From: Anaerolineales bacterium Chloro_02 | Lineage (GTDB): Bacteria; Chloroflexota; Anaerolineae; Anaerolineales; Anaerolineaceae | Direction: 5' to 3' | Length of the DNA stretch: 7,504 nt | Assembly (NCBI GenBank): GCA_001603765.1 | Contig: LUZV01000166.1 | Location: 1-7,504 of the forward strand | Shown: piece by piece, positions 1-5,022 of the stretch | Layout of the letters: every line of letters starts with the position of its first letter | Numbering within the stretch: position 1 is the stretch's first letter | Notes under the pieces: model-generated | Databases searched by the model: none | Seen by the model: the letters and a program-made list of their open reading frames with translations, nothing else | What the model was told of the DNA's origin: nothing | Position numbers and translations under genes: made by a program

Positions 1-47
1 CTGCGCGGTGTGGGCTCATCATCCATCTGACTCATTTCTCTTGACAT
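1..47 (-). CDS. Possible 5' end of a divergent gene, cut by the window edge
   Basis: Read leftward from an ATG at 47-45, the frame is open to the window edge and begins MSREMSQMDDEPTPR (15 complete codons). An AGGTGA Shine-Dalgarno-like sequence lies about six bases upstream of this ATG on the same strand. Two further in-frame ATGs occur at codons 5 and 8, so the exact start is uncertain. The encoded stretch is polar and acidic and matches no family I recognise. With so few codons this could be chance. The support is the start codon, the ribosome-site spacing and the lack of any other explanation for positions 1-47. If real, it would be transcribed away from the AMMECR1 gene, and 48-153 would hold both promoters. 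Confidence 0.35.
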   Translation of the reverse strand, partial: MSREMSQMDDEPTPR

Positions 48-103
48 ACTGGCTCACCTGGTTCCTTTCACACTTTAAGCATGCGCAAAGTGCGTTAACT
101 TTG

Positions 104-109
104 TATAAT
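104..109 (+). promoter_or_regulatory. -10 box (TATAAT) upstream of the AMMECR1-domain gene
   Basis: A perfect TATAAT stands 44 bases before the ATG at 154. No good -35 hexamer lies 16-19 bases upstream; the sequence there is around ATGCGC. A TTGACA at 41-46 is much too far away to pair with it. Transcription would begin near 116 and give a leader of about 38 bases. The small inverted repeat CGCA-AAG-TGCG (84-94), where a -35 should be, might be a protein site, but it is short. Confidence 0.45.
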
Positions 110-153
110 GACAGTAAGCCTTCTTCAGGCTCGAAAGGAATGGTGCAAATCCT

Positions 154-726
154 ATGCCAGCGCAATTAACCTCAGAAGAACGAACAGCCTTGCTGAAAAT
201 CGCGCGTCAGTCTCTCACAGACGCCGTCAACAACCGCCCCTCCACCCCACTCCCCGATGACCTTTCGCCAGCACTGCTTGAAACAGGCGCGAGCTTTGTA
301 ACCCTGACCATTCGCGGGCAACTGCGCGGCTGCATCGGCACGCTGCAAGCTCACCAGCCGCTTGCCGTGGATGTTCGTCAGCGCGCCGCCCAGGCTGCCA
401 CCGAGGATTACCGCTTCCCAAGAGTTCGCCCGGCTGAACTCGATCACATCCATATTGAAATCTCGCGCCTGACTAAACCGGCGCCTCTGCCCTACTCCGA
501 CCCGGCTTTGCTGCCAACCCTCCTCCGCCCGCATGTGGATGGCGTGGTGCTTTCGGATGGATTGCGTCAGGCAACCTTTTTGCCACAGGTCTGGGATCAG
601 CTGCCCAGCCCGGAGGAATTCCTCAGTCACCTTTGCCAAAAAATGGGCGCGAAATCCGACCTCTGGCGCCATAAAATTCTGCAGGTAGAGATCTACCAAG
701 TGGAAGAATTTGAGGAAGAAAAGTAG
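154..726 (+). CDS. AMMECR1-domain protein (AmmeMemoRadiSam system protein A type)
   Basis: This 190-residue protein consists almost entirely of one AMMECR1 domain. The family hallmark LRGCIGT is at residues 57-63. It is followed by EDYRFPRV (84-91), IEIS (101-104) and the C-terminal block ATFLPQVWDQLPSPEEFLS (140-158), all typical of the bacterial form. There is no signal peptide or membrane segment, so it should be cytosolic. The biochemical activity of the family is not settled. In many bacteria and archaea it is encoded beside a MEMO-like protein and a radical SAM enzyme, which suggests a role in a shared modification pathway. Neither partner is in this window. The start is the ATG at 154: no in-frame start lies just upstream, and AAAGGA (134-139) is the only ribosome site, at a rather long spacing of 14 bases. 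An out-of-frame ATG sits at 140. The gene ends in a Glu-rich tail and is followed by a terminator. Confidence 0.93.
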   Translation: MPAQLTSEERTALLKIARQSLTDAVNNRPSTPLPDDLSPALLETGASFVTLTIRGQLRGCIGTLQAHQPLAVDVRQRAAQAATEDYRFPRVRPAELDHIHIEISRLTKPAPLPYSDPALLPTLLRPHVDGVVLSDGLRQATFLPQVWDQLPSPEEFLSHLCQKMGAKSDLWRHKILQVEIYQVEEFEEEK

Positions 727-747
727 CCAATTCCGCCTCATTAAAAC

Positions 748-794
748 AGCGCGCTTGCCCTGACAAATAACAACCTGATAATGGCAAGGGCGCT
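748..794. repeat. Imperfect inverted repeat in the 3' region of the AMMECR1 gene
   Basis: AGCGCGCTTGCC (748-759) and GGCAAGGGCGCT (783-794) are inverted copies matching at 11 of 12 positions, separated by 23 bases. As RNA this would form a long-armed hairpin between the AMMECR1 stop codon and the terminator at 825-850. It has no T-tract of its own, so it is not a simple intrinsic terminator. It may protect the mRNA 3' end or be a small dispersed repeat; the sequence does not decide. Confidence 0.5.
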
Positions 795-823
795 CACCAT
801 ATTAATGAAGCATTCACTCTAAG

Positions 824-852
824 AAAAACGACCCGTTTCCGGGTCGTTTTTT
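824..852. terminator. Bidirectional intrinsic terminator between convergent genes
   Basis: A perfect 11-bp stem, AAAACGACCCG (825-835) against CGGGTCGTTTT (840-850), closes a TTTC tetraloop. It has a T-run on the right (847-852) and an A-run on the left (824-828). It can therefore end transcription of the AMMECR1 gene rightward and of the DUF4013 gene leftward, whose stop codon is about 20 bases away. Confidence 0.92.
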
Positions 853-870
853 GGCATCTGAATGTCTAAC

Positions 871-1530
871 CTAATAAGGCAGGGCTCCCTGTCCACCTTC
901 AGTCTGAGAGTGGGCATAAGCCTGACCTGTTAGATGAGCAATAACCAGTTGTGAGAAAAGGGCTGTGATCAATGCGCCAACAATGATAATGATTGAGCCT
1001 AGTGGAGCGAAAAGGCTGCATACCAGGCTTCCGCCAAGGACAATCAACCAGGCTTTAAAGTTGTTCTTAAGCAGCCGGAAAATTTCCTTGAATTCAAACG
1101 CGGCGCTGATGCTGTCTTTCATTGCGACATTAGCCAAAGCTGCTGGCATAATGAAGACCAAAGCAATGATATAGAAAAACAGTATCAACCCAGCCAACAA
1201 CGCGAACAATGTCGCAAAAACTGAATGCCTTCCACTATTGATAGAATTCACCAATGGAATGAACACCACCAGACTGATCAACATCACTGGAATTGAATAA
1301 ACCAAAGCTCCCACGAGCCATTTAAAACCGCGCCTCAGGTCAGCGCCAAACTCAAGCTCGGGCAAGGGTTCCGCCTGATGTTCTGCCACATTGCGGATGA
1401 TCCTCATCAGATAGCCAGCGATAACCAATCCGCCAATAAATGGAATCAACAGGACCAATAATGGAATGAGCAATTTTTCAAACCAACGTTTGTCATCAAA
1501 GATATAGGTAAAAGCTTTTCCGAAGTTCAT
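871..1530 (-). CDS. DUF4013 domain multi-pass membrane protein
   Basis: This 219-residue protein is strongly hydrophobic. Likely membrane segments lie near residues 20-41, 71-95, 105-135 and 159-198, the last long enough for two helices. The N-terminal layout resembles DUF4013 proteins: a short amphipathic start with FDDKRWFEKLL, a first helix, a polar linker ending in LRRGFKWLVGALVYSIP, then more helices. The family is common in Chloroflexota and archaea and has no established function. The first residues are not a cleavable signal peptide, so it should be an integral membrane protein. The start is supported by GAGAGGA just before the ATG. The gene lies 108 bases downstream of the DUF970 pair on the same strand, and no clear terminator or strong promoter is visible in that gap. 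It may be the last gene of that cluster or have its own weak promoter. Confidence 0.85.
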   Translation of the reverse strand: MNFGKAFTYIFDDKRWFEKLLIPLLVLLIPFIGGLVIAGYLMRIIRNVAEHQAEPLPELEFGADLRRGFKWLVGALVYSIPVMLISLVVFIPLVNSINSGRHSVFATLFALLAGLILFFYIIALVFIMPAALANVAMKDSISAAFEFKEIFRLLKNNFKAWLIVLGGSLVCSLFAPLGSIIIIVGALITALFSQLVIAHLTGQAYAHSQTEGGQGALPY

Positions 1531-1638
1531 AGTTTCCTCTCTTCAACACAATCAAAAATAATTTTCACTGTCATTCGCGCGGACCAACCGCCTTGGATAA
1601 CAGGTCATTCTACATGGCATTAGCCAAAAGGCATCTGA
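1531..1638. other. Intergenic gap between the DUF4013 gene and the DUF970 pair, no clear signal
   Basis: This gap was checked on the leftward strand for a terminator and a promoter. A four-base stem (TGGC-ATTA-GCCA, 1615-1626) has no T-run and is not convincing as a terminator. A TTGGTC upstream of an AATTAT at an 18-base spacing is the best promoter-like pair and matches only weakly. The ribosome site of the DUF4013 gene (1535-1541) is the only firm element. Confidence 0.5.
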
Positions 1639-1908
1639 TCAGAGCTGTACGAACTCATCCACATTGAGCACGAATACAGTCGCTCTCTTTTCCTGTGGTC
1701 CCCGGGCAGCCGTGCAGTTCTCGCGCAGGATCTCCAGAGCGCGCGGCACCCGGTCATCCTCCACGCCGATCAATAGCGTGCTCCGTCCACTGCGCAGGAA
1801 GCCGCCTGTGGACGCAATCTGGGTTACACGGAAATCCTCATCGGTCAGCTTGGCAGAAACACGTTCGTTGTCATCATCTCTGATAATCGCGATAATCAGT
1901 TTTTTCAT
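1639..1908 (-). CDS. Short PII-like DUF970 protein, cyclic-di-AMP receptor family (DarA/PstA-like)
   Basis: This 89-residue protein matches the DarA/PstA (DUF970) family throughout. It opens with a ferredoxin-like strand MKKLIIAIIRDDD and has FRVTQIASTGGFLRSG at 26-41, then LLIGVEDDRV at 45-54 and a C-terminal ATVFVLNVDEF (76-86). Family members are homotrimers that bind cyclic-di-AMP at subunit interfaces. Compared from memory with Bacillus subtilis DarA, the contact residues Arg26, Thr28 and GGFL are retained here as Arg27, Thr29 and 35-38. Asn24 is Asp25, and Asn41 is Arg42. The main oddity is length. About 20 residues of the B-loop region between ENC and ATVFVL are missing, which gives 89 rather than about 109 residues. 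The start ATG overlaps the stop of the upstream paralog by one base (TGATG), and GAGG lies seven bases before it. Translation of the two is therefore probably coupled. Confidence 0.88.
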   Translation of the reverse strand: MKKLIIAIIRDDDNERVSAKLTDEDFRVTQIASTGGFLRSGRSTLLIGVEDDRVPRALEILRENCTAARGPQEKRATVFVLNVDEFVQL

Positions 1909-2252
1909 CAGATTTCCTCGTAATGTTCGATTTCAAGATCAAAAATGGTCACTCCCCCAATCTGGACTTCGGTCGGGATTAATGACCCCATCGGCAGGTT
2001 GTCTATCACAGGCGAGACATAACCGATCCGCCTGCCTGCAACGTCATCAAGCAGCTGCTTCAGAGCGTCGCTCTCATCTTGTGGGCAGCCGATCAGAAAA
2101 GTGACGCTGCGCTCTCTCAAAAAACCGCCCGCGCTTGGTAATTTGACGAAGACATAATCCGTCTTCTCTAAGGCGTTTTCTACATTTTCGCTGTCAGGAC
2201 CCGAAACGATCACCAACAGCATTTTTTGTTTATTTTGAGCATTATCAGACAT
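1908..2252 (-). CDS. PII-like DUF970 protein, diverged cyclic-di-AMP receptor paralog
   Basis: This 114-residue protein is a second DUF970 member, encoded immediately upstream of the shorter one. The alignment anchors are MLLVIVSG (11-18), AGGFLRERSVTFLIG (41-55) and GGVTIFDLEIEHYEE (99-113). It keeps the full-length region between the core and the last strand (about 67-98, including GYVSPVIDNLPMG), which its neighbour has lost. Against B. subtilis DarA, recalled from memory, the ligand-contact Arg26 and Thr28 correspond to Val34 and Val36, while the Gly-Gly-Phe-Leu turn is kept (42-45). Binding of cyclic-di-AMP in the usual mode is therefore doubtful for this chain alone. It has a polar, non-conserved ten-residue N-terminal extension (SDNAQNKQK). 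AGGAG lies seven bases before the ATG. The gene has a plausible internal promoter and would be co-transcribed and probably co-translated with the 89-residue paralog. Confidence 0.85.
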   Translation of the reverse strand: MSDNAQNKQKMLLVIVSGPDSENVENALEKTDYVFVKLPSAGGFLRERSVTFLIGCPQDESDALKQLLDDVAGRRIGYVSPVIDNLPMGSLIPTEVQIGGVTIFDLEIEHYEEI

Positions 2253-2259
2253 AAGGCAG

Positions 2260-2264
2260 CTCCT
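2260..2264 (-). promoter_or_regulatory. Ribosome binding site of the first DUF970 gene
   Basis: AGGAG on the leftward strand ends seven bases before the ATG at 2252. It fixes that start over the internal ATG at codon 11, although the conserved fold begins only at that second methionine. Confidence 0.8.
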
Positions 2265-2279
2265 GTTGGATCTATCTCT

Positions 2280-2308
2280 ATTTTAACTTAAGAATAAGGT
2301 TCATTCAA
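2280..2308 (-). promoter_or_regulatory. Candidate internal promoter for the DUF970 pair
   Basis: On the leftward strand TTGAAT (2308-2303) and TAAAAT (2285-2280) are separated by exactly 17 bases, matching consensus at four and five of six positions. Transcription would start near 2273, leaving about 20 bases of leader that hold the ribosome site. The -35 overlaps the stop codon of the YcgN-family gene. It would allow the two DUF970 genes to be expressed apart from the ftcD cluster. Confidence 0.45.
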
Positions 2309-2741
2309 ACCAATTAACAACCATATCTTCAAGATCATCCAGGTCCACCTCAGTTTCACTCACAACCTTGCCAAAAACCGAACCGCCCGCCTTCCGCGTG
2401 GAATCCCGGCTTCCGGTCTTCAACGGATGCCACCAAGGCAAATCTTTTCCCTCCGAAACAAGGTAATAAGCGCAGGTTTTAGGCAGCCAGTCAGCATGAT
2501 ACACGAGCTCCGGCGTCAGCAAGAGGCACTCAGGCACGTTCTCGTGGCGGTGTTCGTAATCGCTGCAAAGGCAAGTCTGCATATCCATGTAACGGCAGAC
2601 CACATTCGTGAACCGCACTCCCGGAACGCCAGGCTCCCGAAATTTGAACAAACAGCATTTGGAACAACCGTCGCAAAGCGATTCCCATTCATCGTGAGTC
2701 ATCTCTTCCAGCTTTTTTCGCAGCCAAAAGGGTTTTTCCAT
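2301..2741 (-). CDS. YcgN/UPF0260 family cysteine-rich protein
   Basis: This 146-residue protein closely follows the YcgN (UPF0260) family: a start PFWLRKKLEEM, then HDEWESLCDGCSKCC (16-30), FTNVVCR (44-50), CLCSDYEHR (57-65), LPKTCAYYLVSEGKDLP (86-102) and WWHPLKTG (103-110). Nine cysteines (23, 26, 29, 30, 49, 57, 59, 72, 90) make a metal site likely. The related YkgJ group is annotated as putative zinc- or iron-chelating proteins. That is a family-level suggestion and the cellular role is not known. The protein is cytosolic, and its length is like that of the Escherichia coli homologue. The ATG follows the stop codon of the YjjX-type gene by one base, with GAGGG upstream inside that gene, so the two are in one operon and probably translationally coupled. 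The C-terminus is acidic, and the stop overlaps the candidate promoter of the DUF970 pair. Confidence 0.9.
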   Translation of the reverse strand: MEKPFWLRKKLEEMTHDEWESLCDGCSKCCLFKFREPGVPGVRFTNVVCRYMDMQTCLCSDYEHRHENVPECLLLTPELVYHADWLPKTCAYYLVSEGKDLPWWHPLKTGSRDSTRKAGGSVFGKVVSETEVDLDDLEDMVVNWFE

Positions 2742-2742
2742 C

Positions 2743-3300
2743 TTAGCCCTCGCTTAACGGAAAAAGATTTGGGTTCAAAAAAGGGATCAGAGCCAACTTA
2801 ACCGCCTCAGCATAAAACTGACTGCGGGTCACCTTTTCGCCAGTCAGCAAGCCTACCCCACCGCCTTTTCTCTTTGAACCAGACACGCCAAAGACCGCAT
2901 CATCCGCCTCGCCCAGTTCCATGCCCTGTCCGATCAGCTCACCAACGCGTTTCGGCAGTTCATAGCTGGCTGAGCGAGCCCTTCCGATCCGCTCCCTGCC
3001 CAAAACGACGACCCAACAATATGAAAGGAAAGTGCCAGGCTCGCCATCAATGGCTTGCAGACCGCCTTCAATCCCCAGCCAAAAGTCCGCCTCCGGCTGC
3101 AGAGCGCGCGCGGCTTTGGCGCGGTTTTGCGCACCTCTCAGGGTTTCCGCGTCGCTCAGCGGCTGCGCGCTAACCCCCGAATCCGCCGCGGCGGGCCGCA
3201 CTTCAAAGCTCGCGTCGGGGAAAATCGCCGCGAACGCTGTGCTTACCGCTTCCAGCTTGACCGGGTTTTCAGACCCAACCACAATCAGCATTTCGCTCAC
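2743..3300 (-). CDS. yjjX: Inosine/xanthosine triphosphatase, YjjX family
   Basis: This cytosolic house-cleaning enzyme hydrolyses ITP and XTP (family knowledge), removing deaminated purine nucleotides before they enter RNA or DNA. The 185 residues carry the family signatures: GSENPVK (9-15), the phosphate-binding start; SGVSAQP (41-47); ETLRGAQNR (52-60); ADFWLGIEGG (71-80); RARSA (107-111); and GGVGLLTGEKVTRS (147-160). It is slightly longer than E. coli YjjX, mainly because of an insertion around residues 82-92 and a longer C-terminus. The predicted start is a GTG at 3300-3298 that overlaps the ftcD stop by four bases (GTGA). An ATG three codons later (3291-3289) is the alternative, and it would place the protein start where homologues usually begin (MLIVVGSENPVK). 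Neither has a strong ribosome site. Gene order suggests expression with ftcD and the YcgN-family gene. Confidence 0.9.
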   Translation of the reverse strand: MSEMLIVVGSENPVKLEAVSTAFAAIFPDASFEVRPAAADSGVSAQPLSDAETLRGAQNRAKAARALQPEADFWLGIEGGLQAIDGEPGTFLSYCWVVVLGRERIGRARSASYELPKRVGELIGQGMELGEADDAVFGVSGSKRKGGGVGLLTGEKVTRSQFYAEAVKLALIPFLNPNLFPLSEG

Positions 3301-4826
3301 ATGCCTGCTCTTTCTCTCAGCACTTGCTCCAGTATGAGCATCAGACTTTCAGCCTCCGCGCGCAGGCTTTCTGCCTCCTCGATGAAAGCGATCGCCTGAG
3401 GGTCCTGTTCATAACCCTGCAGATTGATTTTTACGTTTAGTCGCGCTGCTTCAAACCCAGCCTTAGCCAGATTAGCGCCCGCGGCTGCGTCTGAGATGCA
3501 GTTTAGGTTGCCAATTTCTGCCATCCGCGCGGTCATTTTGAGCACCCTCATACAATCTCGCGCGGTTTCCAACGGCACTTGTGCCGCGTAAAGGCTGGCT
3601 GCGCGAATAGCTTCGTTCCGAGCGGCAATCTGGGCGTCATCAGCCTTTGGCAGCCGCCGCGCGACGAGGATGCCGTCAAACGCTTCCGCGTCGTGCCGGA
3701 TCGCCTCAGTCAACCGCGCGCGCAGTGGTTCGCCCTCTTCAATTACCTGCCAGCATTCAGCCTCCGCGGAGGCATATTTTGGTTTGCCAACGGTCAGCCG
3801 TGCAACCATCAAAGCCAAAGCCGCACCGAGCGCCGCGGTGTGCGCCGCTGCCGAGCCTCCGCCCGGCGCGGGAGTCCCTTCGGCAACCTGATCAATAAAG
3901 TCAGCTTCGCCGCTCCCCGAACCGCTTTCTTCTAATCCAAACAGCCGGTTCTCGAGCAGCTGGTCATTTTCAAACCCATCCATCTGCATGTAATAACGCG
4001 CGGCATTCACCATCGCCTGCGACGGCACCAGCCCGACAATTTCGGAATGATGGATGCCAACTCCATACCGCTGCGCCTCACGCCGCACAAATTCGGTCAC
4101 TTGCGCCATCGGCGACTTGTGAAAGTTGGTAAGGTTCATAGAAACCTGCGCCAAACCCTCCACCAAAACGCCCATGCCCTTCACATAATGAAACCCACCG
4201 GACGAGTTGCGCGCGCGCCTGGCAATCTTTTGCGCGATCTCAACATCAGGCGTGTTGAGGAAGATGTTATACGCGATCAGGGGCTGCCTTGCGCCGATCA
4301 CCGTCGCGCCGGCAGGTCCAAGCTTCAGCGGTCCCAGATCCGGTTCGCGGTAGGGATCAGTGGCAATTGTCTCTTTGATGCCTTCGTATTCACCTCGGCG
4401 GATATCCTCCAGGTTTTTGCGGTCCTGCCTGATGGCGGCATCCTCATAAAAATAAACCGGGATGTCCAAAGTCTCCGCCACGCGCTTGCCCAATCGGCGC
4501 GCCATTTCAATGCACTCCTGCATCGTCACTCCCGCGATCGGCACAAAAGGCACCACATCCGTCGCGCCCATGCGCGGATGTTCACCCTGGTGGTGGTTGA
4601 GGTCAATCAATTCCGCCGCCTTGGCAATGCCGAGGTACGCGGCTTCCTCCACTGCTTCCGGCGTTCCAACGAAAGTCAGCACAGTGCGGTTGTGGTCCAC
4701 GTCCGAGTGTCTGTCCAACACCCGCACACCCTCCACACCCTCGACCGCGGCAATGATGGCGTCCATCACCTCTGGTCGACGAGCTTCCGAAAAGTTTGGG
4801 ATGCATTCAACAATTTTTGTAGGCAT
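3297..4826 (-). CDS. ftcD: Bifunctional glutamate formimidoyltransferase / formimidotetrahydrofolate cyclodeaminase
   Basis: This 509-residue fusion covers two consecutive folate reactions. The N-terminal formimidoyltransferase (residues 1 to about 300) transfers the formimino group of N-formimino-glutamate to tetrahydrofolate. It begins IVECIPNFSEARRPEV and has HSDVDHNRTVLTF (40-52) and GEHPRMGATDVVPFVP (81-96). His83 corresponds by position to the catalytic His82 of the mammalian enzyme. A Gly/Ser-rich linker (about 300-307) leads to the cyclodeaminase domain, which has the family motif TPAPGGGSAAAHTAALGAAL (318-337) and a helical remainder. That domain releases ammonia and yields 5,10-methenyl-tetrahydrofolate. 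The pathway is the final step of one histidine-degradation route. The protein is cytosolic and close in size to animal FTCD. AAAGGAG lies five bases before the ATG. It is the first gene of a leftward cluster, and its stop overlaps the yjjX start. No hutH, hutU or hutI is in view. Confidence 0.96.
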   Translation of the reverse strand: MPTKIVECIPNFSEARRPEVMDAIIAAVEGVEGVRVLDRHSDVDHNRTVLTFVGTPEAVEEAAYLGIAKAAELIDLNHHQGEHPRMGATDVVPFVPIAGVTMQECIEMARRLGKRVAETLDIPVYFYEDAAIRQDRKNLEDIRRGEYEGIKETIATDPYREPDLGPLKLGPAGATVIGARQPLIAYNIFLNTPDVEIAQKIARRARNSSGGFHYVKGMGVLVEGLAQVSMNLTNFHKSPMAQVTEFVRREAQRYGVGIHHSEIVGLVPSQAMVNAARYYMQMDGFENDQLLENRLFGLEESGSGSGEADFIDQVAEGTPAPGGGSAAAHTAALGAALALMVARLTVGKPKYASAEAECWQVIEEGEPLRARLTEAIRHDAEAFDGILVARRLPKADDAQIAARNEAIRAASLYAAQVPLETARDCMRVLKMTARMAEIGNLNCISDAAAGANLAKAGFEAARLNVKINLQGYEQDPQAIAFIEEAESLRAEAESLMLILEQVLRERAGM

Positions 4827-4852
4827 GAGTTCTCCTTTGGTATTGATACCTA

Positions 4853-4858
4853 ATTATA
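4853..4858 (-). promoter_or_regulatory. -10 box of the ftcD promoter
   Basis: TATAAT on the leftward strand (4858-4853) stands 26 bases before the ftcD ATG, placing the transcription start near 4846 with a leader of about 20 bases. At a 17-base spacing the -35 hexamer would be TCGTTG, a poor match. The better TTGAAG is only 14 bases away. A promoter without a good -35, and with a palindrome in its place, suggests dependence on a regulator. Confidence 0.5.
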
Positions 4859-4872
4859 CCCACCCCGGCGCG

Positions 4873-4893
4873 CTTCAACGAAAAATGTTGAAG
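4873..4893. promoter_or_regulatory. Candidate operator: palindrome over the ftcD -35 region
   Basis: CTTCAAC (4873-4879) and GTTGAAG (4887-4893) are perfect inverted copies with a seven-base AT-rich spacer (GAAAAAT). The left arm lies 14 bases upstream of the ftcD -10, so the palindrome covers the expected -35. This is a usual place for a repressor or activator dimer. It also lies about 78 bases upstream of the DUF2089 -35. No T-run follows it on either side, which argues against a terminator. Which protein would bind is unknown. Confidence 0.45.
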
Positions 4894-4970
4894 TGTTTCC
4901 TGTTTTGGCATCATCATTTTCGATAACAACGAATTGCTCTTAACTGAATTGCGTATTTTTGGAACGCGTC
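4894..4970. other. Central part of the divergent intergenic region
   Basis: This AT-rich stretch has no ORF of interest. It holds two copies of GAATTGC (4931-4937 and 4946-4952) with starts 15 bases apart, upstream of the DUF2089 promoter. These could be half-sites for a regulator, but seven-base repeats in AT-rich DNA are weak evidence. Confidence 0.3.
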
Positions 4971-4999
4971 TTGACAAAACTTAATCTAAGTTGTATTAT
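4971..4999 (+). promoter_or_regulatory. Strong sigma-70-type promoter of the DUF2089 gene
   Basis: A consensus -35 TTGACA (4971-4976) is followed after exactly 17 bases by TATTAT (4994-4999), which differs from consensus at one position. Transcription would begin near 5006, leaving a leader of only about 17 bases that contains GGAGG (5014-5018), four bases before the ATG. Confidence 0.88.
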
Positions 5000-5022
5000 T
5001 TATTTATATCCCTGGAGGCGCT

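Noticed and set aside
41..46. Consensus TTGACA as -35 for the AMMECR1 gene
   Set aside because: No -10-like hexamer lies 16-19 bases downstream (CCTTTC at 64-69), and the real TATAAT is 57 bases away.
172..741. 189-codon reading frame antisense to the AMMECR1 gene
   Set aside because: It is a shadow frame. The + strand protein matches a known family along its full length, and the antisense translation has no family features.
1615..1626. TGGC-ATTA-GCCA hairpin as terminator of the DUF970 pair
   Set aside because: Only four base pairs and no T-run on the leftward strand.
1635..1642. CTGATCAG palindrome at the stop of the short DUF970 gene
   Set aside because: Eight bases, overlapping a stop codon, with no promoter nearby; expected by chance.
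4047..4853. 268-codon reading frame antisense to ftcD
   Set aside because: The opposite strand encodes a full, clearly recognised FTCD enzyme. The antisense frame is rich in His/Arg as expected from its complement, and it runs through the ftcD ribosome site.
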